NCBI GenBank assembly: GCA_016708725.1
Contig: JADJFE010000030.1
Coordinates: forward strand, 62,001 to 126,000
Length of the DNA stretch: 64,000 bases
From: Candidatus Aalborgicola bjergmarkensis
GTDB lineage: Bacteria; Pseudomonadota; Gammaproteobacteria; Burkholderiales; Burkholderiaceae_C
Reading direction: 5' to 3'
Translations under genes and position numbers: made by a program
Shown: positions 1-7,151 of the stretch, one piece after another
Layout: every line of letters starts with the position of its first letter
How positions within the stretch are numbered: position 1 is the first letter of the stretch
The notes under the pieces: model-generated
The model's database searches: none
Seen by the model: only the letters and a program-made list of their open reading frames with translations
What the model was told of the DNA's origin: nothing

Positions 1-440
1 GTTTGCACCTGTGCGGCGTTGCGAATCAGCGTGGCGCTCTTGCAAATGGACGATGCCATAGCCACGGTGGGGCCTTCCTGGTCCCCCAGTTGGCGCAAAC
101 CCGGCAGGTCGTGAAAGGACAAGCAGGTTTCGCGCTTGACCTGGCCTGAGATCACGATCATGGGGATGGAGTCGGTAAACGCGCCATACACGCCGTTGAA
201 GGCATTGATGGAGCCAGGCCCGGTGGTCAGCATCACGACAGCGGGTTTCCCGGCAATGCGCGCATAGCCTTCTGCGGCCATCGCACAGGCCTGCTCATGG
301 TGCATGAAGGTACTCACAAGCCCAGGGTGGCTACCCAGCGCCTGATTCAAAAACATCGCCCCACCACCGGTGACGGTGAATACCTGTTCTATTCCCTGGC
401 GTACCAGCCAATCGGCAATCTGCTCTGCTACGGTTTTCAT
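1..440 (-). CDS. TPP-dependent acetolactate-synthase-like enzyme (N-terminal part, cut by window edge)
   Basis: I translated this stretch by hand from the ATG at 440; the frame is open to base 1, so only about 146 N-terminal residues are seen. They match the pyrimidine-binding domain of thiamine-diphosphate enzymes. The segment HHEQACAMAAEGYAR carries the glutamate that activates the cofactor in this family, and TTGPGSINAFNGVYGAF follows, as in acetolactate-synthase-like proteins. The ATG lies directly after the stop codon of the upstream NeuB-like gene (441-443), so the two are probably translationally coupled. Because the operon makes a CDP-4-keto-3,6-dideoxyhexose, a YerE-like role (two-carbon transfer from pyruvate to make a branched sugar) is an attractive inference. 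A catabolic or IlvB-type role cannot be excluded without the C-terminal half. Confidence 0.8.
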   Translation of the reverse strand, partial: MKTVAEQIADWLVRQGIEQVFTVTGGGAMFLNQALGSHPGLVSTFMHHEQACAMAAEGYARIAGKPAVVMLTTGPGSINAFNGVYGAFTDSIPMIVISGQVKRETCLSFHDLPGLRQLGDQEGPTVAMASSICKSATLIRNAAQVQ

Positions 441-1550
441 TTACAGCCCGCGATTCAAAATCAGGCCCTTGAGCGCAGCATTCTGGCTATAGGGTCCGCT
501 GACATGGTCAATGGTCAGCGGTTGATCCGCCTTGATGCCAAGCGCCAGGTGTTCACCATTCATTACCTCACGGCAAGACAACTGGCCTTTACGCAGCGGA
601 ACTGCCAGATAGAAGTCGCGCTCGAAACTCTCTTTGGTGAATACATAGCCGGGCTCCAGGTCATTTCTTGCGTATGCACCCCGCACGAGCGCATCCAGAT
701 ATTCGATTTCCTTTCTGGAAATAATGCGCTTGGAACGGCCACGACCACCGCACATTTCCGCAGCCTTGTGGAATGCCTTGAACCAGGTGTCACATTGCTC
801 GGGTAAGGAGCAGTAAGGTGAAACCGGAACCCCTTCATGGTCAATGTCTATATGGCGTTCCCACGTCCGCACGCCTTTACCGTAGGAAATCAGCATGGAG
901 GATTGCCAATCGTGGTATTCGTGTGTGGAAAGGCCAATCACATGGTCCGGATACCTGTCTCTCAGGTAATCAATCTGATCGAGTTCAAGTTCGCCATCTT
1001 CTGATGGGTACAAGGACACACAATGATTGATGGCAAGCGGAATATCGCGTTTTTCGTAAAACCGCACCAGATCGTCCAGGTCTTTTTCCGATGCACCACC
1101 CGTGGATGTGATGGTGGGCCGACGGGTGGAAGCGATTTTTTCAATCAATACCCAGTCGTTCATGTCGGAACTGGCTATCTTGATGAGGGGCATATCAAAC
1201 TCGACACAAAGATCGACAGAGGCTTCATCAAAAGGGGTCGCCATGGGGATGCAACTCATGTAGCGAATTTCTTCCACCATGCGTGCAAAATCAGCGCGAC
1301 TCAATCGGGTGTCTTCGGTTTTCTTGATGTAGCGATGTTCGGAAGTCCCCCTGAATTCCGGGTGAATAAATTCATCGACATCGCGGAACTGAAGTTTGAT
1401 TGCTGCCTTGACATTGTTGTAGCGCACGACGGCTGCGTGGTTGCGAATAATTTTCAGCCCGCGCTCCAGCTTGCCCAGGTGGTTATTCGCCAGTTCCAGA
1501 ACAAAGAAATTCTCGAAAAGTTCCCTGTCTTTTTGCTTGATATATCCCAT
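441..1550 (-). CDS. NeuB-like sialic/nonulosonic acid synthase family protein
   Basis: This is a 369-residue protein with the layout of N-acetylneuraminate synthase: a TIM barrel (about residues 15-280) and a C-terminal SAF/antifreeze-like domain (about 300-365). Family-type segments are LELANNHLG near the N-terminus, PLIKIASSD, TITSTGG and INHCVSLYPS, whose histidine and serine belong to the phosphoenolpyruvate/metal site of the family. It would condense PEP with a sugar aldehyde, but the substrate cannot be read from sequence. It lies 20 bp downstream of the MazF-RfbH gene and abuts the TPP-enzyme gene, all on the minus strand, so it belongs to the polysaccharide operon. No CMP-sugar synthetase is visible, so ordinary sialic acid synthesis is not demonstrated. 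Confidence 0.8.
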   Translation of the reverse strand: MGYIKQKDRELFENFFVLELANNHLGKLERGLKIIRNHAAVVRYNNVKAAIKLQFRDVDEFIHPEFRGTSEHRYIKKTEDTRLSRADFARMVEEIRYMSCIPMATPFDEASVDLCVEFDMPLIKIASSDMNDWVLIEKIASTRRPTITSTGGASEKDLDDLVRFYEKRDIPLAINHCVSLYPSEDGELELDQIDYLRDRYPDHVIGLSTHEYHDWQSSMLISYGKGVRTWERHIDIDHEGVPVSPYCSLPEQCDTWFKAFHKAAEMCGGRGRSKRIISRKEIEYLDALVRGAYARNDLEPGYVFTKESFERDFYLAVPLRKGQLSCREVMNGEHLALGIKADQPLTIDHVSGPYSQNAALKGLILNRGL

Positions 1551-1570
1551 GAAGCTTTTCCAGTAATCGA

Positions 1571-3178
1571 TTAAAAATTAACCCCGAGATACACCTCGAT
1601 CTTGCGCGCGGTGAATTCCAGCATTTCCTGGGTCAGCGCCGGTTGCACACCAATCCAGAAGGTGTTGTTCATTACGTTATCGGTATTCGTCAAATCACCG
1701 CTGATGCGGTAGCGAGCCCCCATCATATAGGGCTGGCGTGTCAGATTTCCGGCAAACAGCAAGCGTGTGCCGATCTTGTGCTGGTCCAGATAGGTGAGCA
1801 AATCCAGGCGCGTGACGGGGCAGTTTTCCTTGAGTGTGATGGGGAAACCAAACCAGGAAGGATCGGAATGCTCGGTCGCCTGTGGCAGATGCACAAATTC
1901 TTCACAGTCCTTGAGGCGCTCTTTCAGAAAAGCAAAATTGGCTTTGCGCGCACGAATGAAATCACTGGCTTTTTCCAGTTGGGCCAACCCGCACGCCGCT
2001 TGCATGTCGGTGATCTTGAGGTTATAGCCCAGGTGGCTGTAGGTGTATTTGTGGTCGTAGCCTTGGGGTAAATCGCCCAGTTTCTGGCAAAAACGCTTGC
2101 CACAGGTATTGTCCTTGCCCGGCTGGCAGTAACAGTCGCGCCCCCAGTCACGAAAACTCTCGGCAATAGTCTTGAGTTCATCGCTGTTGGTAAAGACTGC
2201 CCCTCCTTCGCCCATCGTGATGTGGTGTGCCGGGTAAAAACTCAAGGTGGCAATGTCGCCGAAAGTACCCACCATCTGGCCACGGTAGGTGGTTCCCAAT
2301 GCATCACAGCAATCTTCCACCAGCCACAAGTTGTATTTTTTACACAGTGCAGTGACCACATCCAGATTAAAGGGATTGCCCAGGGAGTGCGCCAGCATGA
2401 TGGCCCTGGTTTTGGGGCCGATGGCAGCTTCGATCTTGCTGGCGTCAATGTTGTGCGTCAGGCGGTCCACATCGACGAATACGGGTACCGCGCCAAATTG
2501 CAAAATGGGGTTCACCGTGGTGGGAAAACCTGCCGCCACGCCAATGACTTCATCCCCTTGTCGAATGGCCCGCGCACCCAGCCTGGGCGAGGTCAAGGTG
2601 TTGAATGCAACCAGATTGGCCGAGGAACCGGAATTAACGGTGATGGCATGCTTGACCCCAATGAATGCCGCGAGTTTTTTTTCAAATTCGGCGTTGAATC
2701 GTCCGGTGGTCAGCCAGCCATCCAGCGCGGCCTCGACCATGTTTTTTAACTCTTTTGGTCCGATGACTTTCCCAGAAGGGGGAACCATCGTGGCGCCTGG
2801 GATAAACACAGGCAAACGGTACTTGTTGGCAGCAAAGTTGTCCACATGCACCAAAGTTGCCTTGCGTAAAACTTCGTCGATTTTTGCAGGACCAAGACTT
2901 GCCACTTTGCGGCATTTGCTGCTGTGTATGGTCAGCACCTTGTCCACCCGTACCACGCTTGGCCGCTTCAGTGTACCTTCTGCCATATCGCTGGCTGACA
3001 ACAAAACAGCCGCTGTGTCATAGACGTAGGCATCGACTTCGGTTGTGATGTAAGCAATATTGACATCGTCGCGCGTGTTGTGTGGATTGACACCCAGCAC
3101 CAACCCAGGGCGCACTTTGCTACCCGCCTGGTTGGTATAGGGAAAGTCCAGAAGAACAATATCACCGGGGCTTAACAT
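1571..3178 (-). CDS. rfbH: Fusion: MazF/PemK-like toxin domain + RfbH CDP-4-keto-6-deoxyglucose 3-dehydrase
   Basis: One uninterrupted 535-codon frame. Residues 1 to about 106 are a MazF/PemK fold: GDIVLLDFPYTNQAGS, KVRPGLVL and IAYITTE are the usual toxin landmarks. Residues from about 110 to 535 are a nearly full-length RfbH (E1 dehydrase, usually about 435 residues). The PLP lysine is replaced by histidine in SFYPAHHIT (H318/H319), as in E1. The [2Fe-2S] cysteines C291, C349, C351 and C359 keep the family spacing C-x57-C-x1-C-x7-C. RfbH removes the 3-hydroxyl of CDP-4-keto-6-deoxyglucose. The upstream antitoxin-like gene overlaps the start by 17 bp. An internal GTG at 2851, preceded by AAGG, could give separate RfbH. 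The RfbH assignment is firm and the toxin domain likely; whether the fused protein exists in the cell is unknown. Confidence 0.9.
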   Translation of the reverse strand: MLSPGDIVLLDFPYTNQAGSKVRPGLVLGVNPHNTRDDVNIAYITTEVDAYVYDTAAVLLSASDMAEGTLKRPSVVRVDKVLTIHSSKCRKVASLGPAKIDEVLRKATLVHVDNFAANKYRLPVFIPGATMVPPSGKVIGPKELKNMVEAALDGWLTTGRFNAEFEKKLAAFIGVKHAITVNSGSSANLVAFNTLTSPRLGARAIRQGDEVIGVAAGFPTTVNPILQFGAVPVFVDVDRLTHNIDASKIEAAIGPKTRAIMLAHSLGNPFNLDVVTALCKKYNLWLVEDCCDALGTTYRGQMVGTFGDIATLSFYPAHHITMGEGGAVFTNSDELKTIAESFRDWGRDCYCQPGKDNTCGKRFCQKLGDLPQGYDHKYTYSHLGYNLKITDMQAACGLAQLEKASDFIRARKANFAFLKERLKDCEEFVHLPQATEHSDPSWFGFPITLKENCPVTRLDLLTYLDQHKIGTRLLFAGNLTRQPYMMGARYRISGDLTNTDNVMNNTFWIGVQPALTQEMLEFTARKIEVYLGVNF

Positions 3179-3416
3179 CGAAGATGTCCTCCCAGTCTAC
3201 GTTGTTATCTTCGTCGGTCTCAAAAAAGCCCGCCTGGCCTATGGCATTGAAATCCTGCTCGGATGAATCCATGGCGCGAAGAAACGACTGTGCAACACCA
3301 CCTGCCTGCTCCGACTTGTCGAGCACGATGATAAATAGCTCCGCCTCCGTAACGCCTTGAAGCGGGGAAAGCAGCTGAATTTTGCCTTCTTTGTAGAGTG
3401 CTTTTATTGCTTGCAT
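3162..3416 (-). CDS. Small acidic protein, probable antitoxin of the MazF-like domain
   Basis: This 84-residue protein starts at the ATG at 3416, overlapping the 3' end of rfbG by 13 bp, and its own end overlaps the MazF-RfbH start by 17 bp. The N-terminus, MQAIKALYKEGKIQLLSP, resembles small antitoxins that precede MazF/PemK toxins. The C-terminus is acidic (FFETDEDNNVDWEDIFD), as expected of a disordered toxin-binding tail. A longer frame from 3551 exists but lies entirely within rfbG coding sequence and looks non-native. The antitoxin role is inferred from size, charge and position immediately before a toxin domain. No DNA-binding fold is obvious. Confidence 0.65.
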   Translation of the reverse strand: MQAIKALYKEGKIQLLSPLQGVTEAELFIIVLDKSEQAGGVAQSFLRAMDSSEQDFNAIGQAGFFETDEDNNVDWEDIFDVKPR

Positions 3417-4483
3417 GCCAAGCTTCCTGCGGGTGGGTGAAAGTCCATGATCTGGTTCAAGCTGAAGTTTTGCATGTCCTGTTGCTTGGTGAACGCATTG
3501 TGCCACTCCACTATCTTGTCCAGGCTGATTGCGAGGTCCCAGTGCGGGCACCAGTTGAGGCGAGTCCTGGCTTTGGAGATGTCTAATTTAAGGTAATGGG
3601 CCTCGTGTGGATGCGCGCCGCTGTCTTGCCGCCAACTTGCACCATTGCCACAGCGGTTGACCAGATGCTCCACAATCCATTGCACCGGACGGGCATCATG
3701 GTCGTGGGGGCCGAAGTTCCACCCCTCGGCGAACGCGGCACCGTGCTCGTATAAATGTTCTGCCAGGCTCAGGTAGCCCGAGAGCGGTTCCAGTACATGT
3801 TGCCACGGGCGTATGGCGTGCGGGTTGCGAATGATGACGGGCTGGTTTTGCGCAAAGGCACGCAGAATATCGGGGATCAATCGATCTTCTGCCCAATCGC
3901 CACCACCAATCACATTGCCGGCGCGGGCGGTGGCGATAGCTGCACCCGTACCAAAAAATGAACTGCGATAAGCGGCAGTCACCAGTTCAGCGCAAGCTTT
4001 ACTGCTGCTATAAGGATCAAATCCACCCATCGGTTCGTTTTCACGATAGCCCCACACCCACTCTTTATTTTCATAGCATTTATCGGTGGTGACATTGACC
4101 ACGGCGCGCACGCCCGGAGTTTGTCTTACGGATTCCAAGAGATGCACGGTGCCCATGACATTGGTGGAATAGGTTTCGACCGGATCTATGTAAGAGCGGC
4201 GTACCAGTGGCTGGGCGGCCATGTGGATCACGATTTCGGGCTGTGCTGCCTGCATGGCGCGCAACAGGGCAGGCAAATCCCGAATATCGCCAACGATGGA
4301 CGCCATGCCTGCTGCAACCCGTGCTACTTCAAACAGACTGGGGCAGGTTGGTGGTGTCAGTGCGTAGCCGGTAACTTTTGCGCCCAGACTTTGCAGCCAC
4401 AAGCACAACCAGCTGCCCTTGAAACCCGTATGACCCGTAACAAAAACGGATCGCCCATGCCAGAAAGACGCATTCACGCCCAT
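3404..4483 (-). CDS. rfbG: CDP-glucose 4,6-dehydratase
   Basis: This protein is an extended short-chain dehydrogenase/reductase of about 359 residues. It has the NAD-binding motif TGHTGFKGSW near its start and the catalytic YxxxK in DPYSSSKACAE. Internal segments such as AAQPLVRRSY, TTDKCYENKEW and GNVIGGGDW are typical of RfbG. It converts CDP-glucose to CDP-4-keto-6-deoxyglucose, the substrate of RfbH. I place the start at the ATG at 4483, which overlaps the end of rfbF by 10 bp; an upstream GTG at 4513 would add ten residues unlike the family. The last 13 bp overlap the small antitoxin-like gene. Confidence 0.95.
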   Translation of the reverse strand: MGVNASFWHGRSVFVTGHTGFKGSWLCLWLQSLGAKVTGYALTPPTCPSLFEVARVAAGMASIVGDIRDLPALLRAMQAAQPEIVIHMAAQPLVRRSYIDPVETYSTNVMGTVHLLESVRQTPGVRAVVNVTTDKCYENKEWVWGYRENEPMGGFDPYSSSKACAELVTAAYRSSFFGTGAAIATARAGNVIGGGDWAEDRLIPDILRAFAQNQPVIIRNPHAIRPWQHVLEPLSGYLSLAEHLYEHGAAFAEGWNFGPHDHDARPVQWIVEHLVNRCGNGASWRQDSGAHPHEAHYLKLDISKARTRLNWCPHWDLAISLDKIVEWHNAFTKQQDMQNFSLNQIMDFHPPAGSLACKQ

Positions 4484-5250
4484 ACTTTCCAGGGAGCCTG
4501 TCCGCTGTTCCACAGTTCGTCCAGATACGATTTATCGCGCAGCGTGTCCATAGGCTGCCAGAATCCATCATGTTCGTAGGCAGCAAGCTGGCCTTGTCTG
4601 GAGAGTCGCTCCAAAGGTTCACGCTCCCAGATGGTTTGTGCACCGTCTATAAGATCAAGGACTTTGGGCGACAGGACAAAGAAACCGCCATTGATCATCC
4701 CTCCATCACCTTTGGGTTTTTCCTTGAAGGAAAGGACGCGCCCATCTTTGATATCCAATGCGCCAAAGCGACCAGGTGGATAGGTAGCGGTAATGGTGGC
4801 CTGCAAACCATGCGCTTTGTGAAAAGCAAGCACCTGGGCAATATTAACGTCACTAACCCCATCGCCATAGGTCATGCAAAAAGGTTCATGGTCGTCGATA
4901 TAGGGAGCAACATGCTTGAGCCGTCCTCCCGTCATGGTTTCGACCCCAGTGTCCACAAGGGTTACTTTCCAGGGCTCTGCTTTCAGTTGATGTACTTTCA
5001 TGCTGTTGTTGCCCAGGTCAAAAGTAACATCCGACATGTGCAGGAAGTAATTCGCAAAATACTCCTTGATGACGTACCCTTTGTAGCCACAGCAGATGAT
5101 GAAATTGTGAATGCCGTAATGAGAGTAGATTTTCATGATATGCCAGAGTACGGGCATACCACCTACTTCAATCATGGGCTTGGGTTTGAGGTGGGTTTCT
5201 TCGGAAATCCGGGTTCCAAGGCCGCCAGCAAGAATAACTGCTTTCATCAT
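4474..5250 (-). CDS. rfbF: Glucose-1-phosphate cytidylyltransferase
   Basis: This 258-residue protein is a sugar nucleotidyltransferase. The N-terminal signature is ILAGGLGTRISEETHLKPKP, followed by the RfbF-type segments IICCGYKGY and MTYGDGVSD, and WQPMDTLRDK near the end. It makes CDP-glucose from CTP and glucose-1-phosphate, the first step to CDP-3,6-dideoxyhexoses. Two adjacent ATG codons (5250 and 5247) can serve as start. It is the first visible gene of the minus-strand polysaccharide operon, so the promoter should lie in 5251-5500. Confidence 0.95.
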   Translation of the reverse strand: MMKAVILAGGLGTRISEETHLKPKPMIEVGGMPVLWHIMKIYSHYGIHNFIICCGYKGYVIKEYFANYFLHMSDVTFDLGNNSMKVHQLKAEPWKVTLVDTGVETMTGGRLKHVAPYIDDHEPFCMTYGDGVSDVNIAQVLAFHKAHGLQATITATYPPGRFGALDIKDGRVLSFKEKPKGDGGMINGGFFVLSPKVLDLIDGAQTIWEREPLERLSRQGQLAAYEHDGFWQPMDTLRDKSYLDELWNSGQAPWKVWA

Positions 5251-5659
5251 TTCACCATCTGTTAATCAATGATCTGAACCGGATACGCAGGTCGAAGGTC
5301 GCCAGACAGCCTTGCCATCGCACGACCAGGGCAGGCAAATAGGGAGTTCGTCACAAACCGAGCAACCACCGTTTTGATGCTACCACACCACAAACGCACG
5401 GACCGCACGGTGGATTTCTGTCTTGTGCTCGACAAAATTTGCACCAAAAGCATACTAAAATGCGCCCCCGCACGTCATCCGGGGCAGAAGCAACGCTATT
5501 TTTGAGAAATTAACATTTTGTTGCTTTTGCAATGCATTGATTCATAGGATCAGAGCAATCTTTTTGATTGATCGGTGAGTTGGGAACATAAGCTGCCACA
5601 ATCAATCAGGAATACATGAAAAGTCATCCAGTAATACTGCTCGAATACAAGGAGTCTTC
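5251..5659. other. Divergent intergenic region between rfbF and hup
   Basis: This 409-bp region has no convincing gene; the short frames in it do not resemble known proteins. It must hold the promoter of the rfb operon (minus) and of hup (plus). The part next to hup is AT-rich, as is usual upstream of HU genes. I see no clear terminator or recognisable operator. Confidence 0.6.
5564..5592 (+). promoter_or_regulatory. Possible sigma-70-type promoter for hup
   Basis: TTGATT at 5564-5569 and CATAAG at 5587-5592 are separated by 17 bp, about 70 bp upstream of the hup start codon. Each hexamer matches the consensus at four of six positions, so this is a weak, spacing-based guess. Confidence 0.25.
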
Positions 5660-5935
5660 GTGAATAAGTCAGAGCTGATTGAGCACATTGCGTTGCAATC
5701 GGACATTTCCAAAGCAGCTGCGACCCGTGCTTTGGAGTCAACCCTTGGGGCGGTCACTACGGTCCTGAAAAAGGGCGGAGTGGTATCATTGGTCGGATTC
5801 GGTTCGTTTACTGTCGGCAAACGTGCCGCACGCACCGGTCGTAACCCGCGCACAGGCGATGTGATTAAAATCAGTGCAGCCAGGGTTCCCAAGTTTCGTC
5901 CAGGCAAGGCATTGCGGGATGCGCTGAACGGATAG
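5660..5935 (+). CDS. hup: HU-family nucleoid DNA-binding protein
   Basis: This 91-residue protein has the HU fold throughout. It begins MNKSELIEHIA, has VGFGSF before the beta arm, and carries RTGRNPRTGDVIKI, the arm that inserts in the DNA minor groove, before ending in the FRPGKALRDAL helix. HU dimers bend and compact DNA. The start codon is GTG at 5660, supported by AAGGAG ending about seven bases upstream. The gene is monocistronic and is followed 16 bp later by tRNA-Val. Confidence 0.95.
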   Translation: MNKSELIEHIALQSDISKAAATRALESTLGAVTTVLKKGGVVSLVGFGSFTVGKRAARTGRNPRTGDVIKISAARVPKFRPGKALRDALNG

Positions 5936-5951
5936 GTCAGGTTTTCAGGTG

Positions 5952-6027
5952 GGGTGATTAGCTCAGTTGGTAGAGCGGCGCCCTTACAAGGCGTAGGTCG
6001 GCGGTTCGAGCCCGTCATCACCCACCA
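5952..6027 (+). tRNA. tRNA-Val (anticodon TAC)
   Basis: A complete cloverleaf can be drawn. The acceptor stem pairs GGGTGAT (5952-5958) with ATCACCC (6017-6023). The D-loop reads TAGCTCAGTTGGTAGAGC, the anticodon loop is CTTACAA with anticodon TAC (valine), and the T-loop is GGTTCGAGCC. CCA is encoded at 6025-6027. Confidence 0.97.
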
Positions 6028-6348
6028 CACAACCTATGACAGACGCAACATCTGCCTTTTTCCTACCCCCTGGAATCCCCAGTACTGGCGCGGTTTCCGG
6101 GTTTTGTGCGTAGGTCGCCCTTTGCACAGAACCCTTTTATTTCAATGGGTTACAAATCCCATTCTGAAACGGAAAACGCTATGCATAGGCGACTGGGCAC
6201 AAACCGCAGAGGCCAAAAGTCCCATCAACGCACTGAAATTACACAACAAATGCCAGAAAATCGGTGGCTGGCTGATCCAGCTTCGAAGTGGTTAACGAAA
6301 AGTTTCAACGCTTGGCAGCCTGATCTGAAGCAATCTAAAGGATAAAAA
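6028..6348. other. Intergenic region after tRNA-Val
   Basis: About 320 bp without a supportable gene. The two overlapping plus-strand frames here (about 5954-6295 and 6106-6345) have no recognisable protein features, and the first begins inside the tRNA. I see no repeat, integrase site or terminator with a T-tract. Confidence 0.6.
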
Positions 6349-6930
6349 ATGGCTGCTACTGCCTCAAAAATGTCCCCACTCGGCCTTCAAGCCGCTGATT
6401 TTCAATTGCCTGATGTTGTATCTGGCCAACAGATTTCATTAAATACTGCCGTTGGCACCAAAGGCCTTTTGGTGATATTCCTCTCCCGGCACTGCCCCTA
6501 CGTGCAGCATGTGAAAGGCGAACTTGCACGCATTGGCAGAGATTACATCTCCAAAGGAATCGGCATGGTCGCAATCTCGGCCAATGACATCTCGAAATAT
6601 CCGGATGACGCGCCAGAGAAACTCAAGTCGATGGCGCAGGAGGAAGGTTTTAATTTTCCTGTCTGTTACGACGAAAGTCAGAAAGTGGCTCAAAAGTACG
6701 AGGCCACTTGCACTCCGGATTATTTTCTCTACGATCAAAACCGCCAACTCGTCTATCGCGGACAACTCGATGACAGTCGACCCGGGAATGGCAAACCTGT
6801 GACAGGCAGCAATCTTCGCCTCGCTATGGATCAACTGCTAGCCGGTGAACCAGTGGACCAGAATCAGTACCCGAGTCTTGGATGCAACATCAAGTGGAAA
6901 GCTGGCAACGAGCCTGACTATTTTTCCTGA
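6349..6930 (+). CDS. Thioredoxin-like/AhpC-TSA redoxin
   Basis: This is a 193-residue thioredoxin-fold protein. After the first strand it reads IFLSRHCPYVQHVKGEL, where the CPYV segment sits at the redoxin active-site position with a single cysteine, so it is peroxiredoxin-like rather than a CxxC disulfide reductase. A second cysteine pair could involve CTPD (the cis-Pro position) and the C-terminal GCNIKWK, typical of this uncharacterised family. No signal peptide, so cytoplasmic. The ATG at 6349 follows AAAGGA by a few bases. It stands alone between tRNA-Val and the converging molybdoenzyme gene. The exact substrate is unknown. Confidence 0.85.
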   Translation: MAATASKMSPLGLQAADFQLPDVVSGQQISLNTAVGTKGLLVIFLSRHCPYVQHVKGELARIGRDYISKGIGMVAISANDISKYPDDAPEKLKSMAQEEGFNFPVCYDESQKVAQKYEATCTPDYFLYDQNRQLVYRGQLDDSRPGNGKPVTGSNLRLAMDQLLAGEPVDQNQYPSLGCNIKWKAGNEPDYFS

Positions 6931-7151
6931 ACCGACACAAAAGCACCATGTATTCACCGGCAGAGGCTTCGGAAACATCAACTCCTAACGAGGCTCCGCC
7001 TCACGCTCTTGACCGCAGATCAAGACTTCACGCACGCTGCAAAGCACTGCAAGCTGAACATCCGGTTGGCAAAGCGTGAGAAGTAATCAGCATCAAATCA
7101 GGCTTCTGGGCTTACGGGACGTGCGGGGGCGGCTATTAAAAGGTGAGCAAA

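Noticed and set aside
3417..3551. N-terminal extension of the antitoxin frame up to 3551
   Set aside because: This part lies wholly inside rfbG, and its sequence (proline/glycine/glutamine-rich) looks like an out-of-frame reading of that gene.
5262..5453. 63-codon minus-strand frame upstream of rfbF
   Set aside because: No similarity, no ribosome site, and it lies in the region that must hold the operon promoter.
6948..7079. Small 43-codon plus-strand frame after the redoxin gene (begins MYSPAEASETS)
   Set aside because: No ribosome site, no recognisable similarity, and too short to support; the rest of 6931-7151 is also without a gene.
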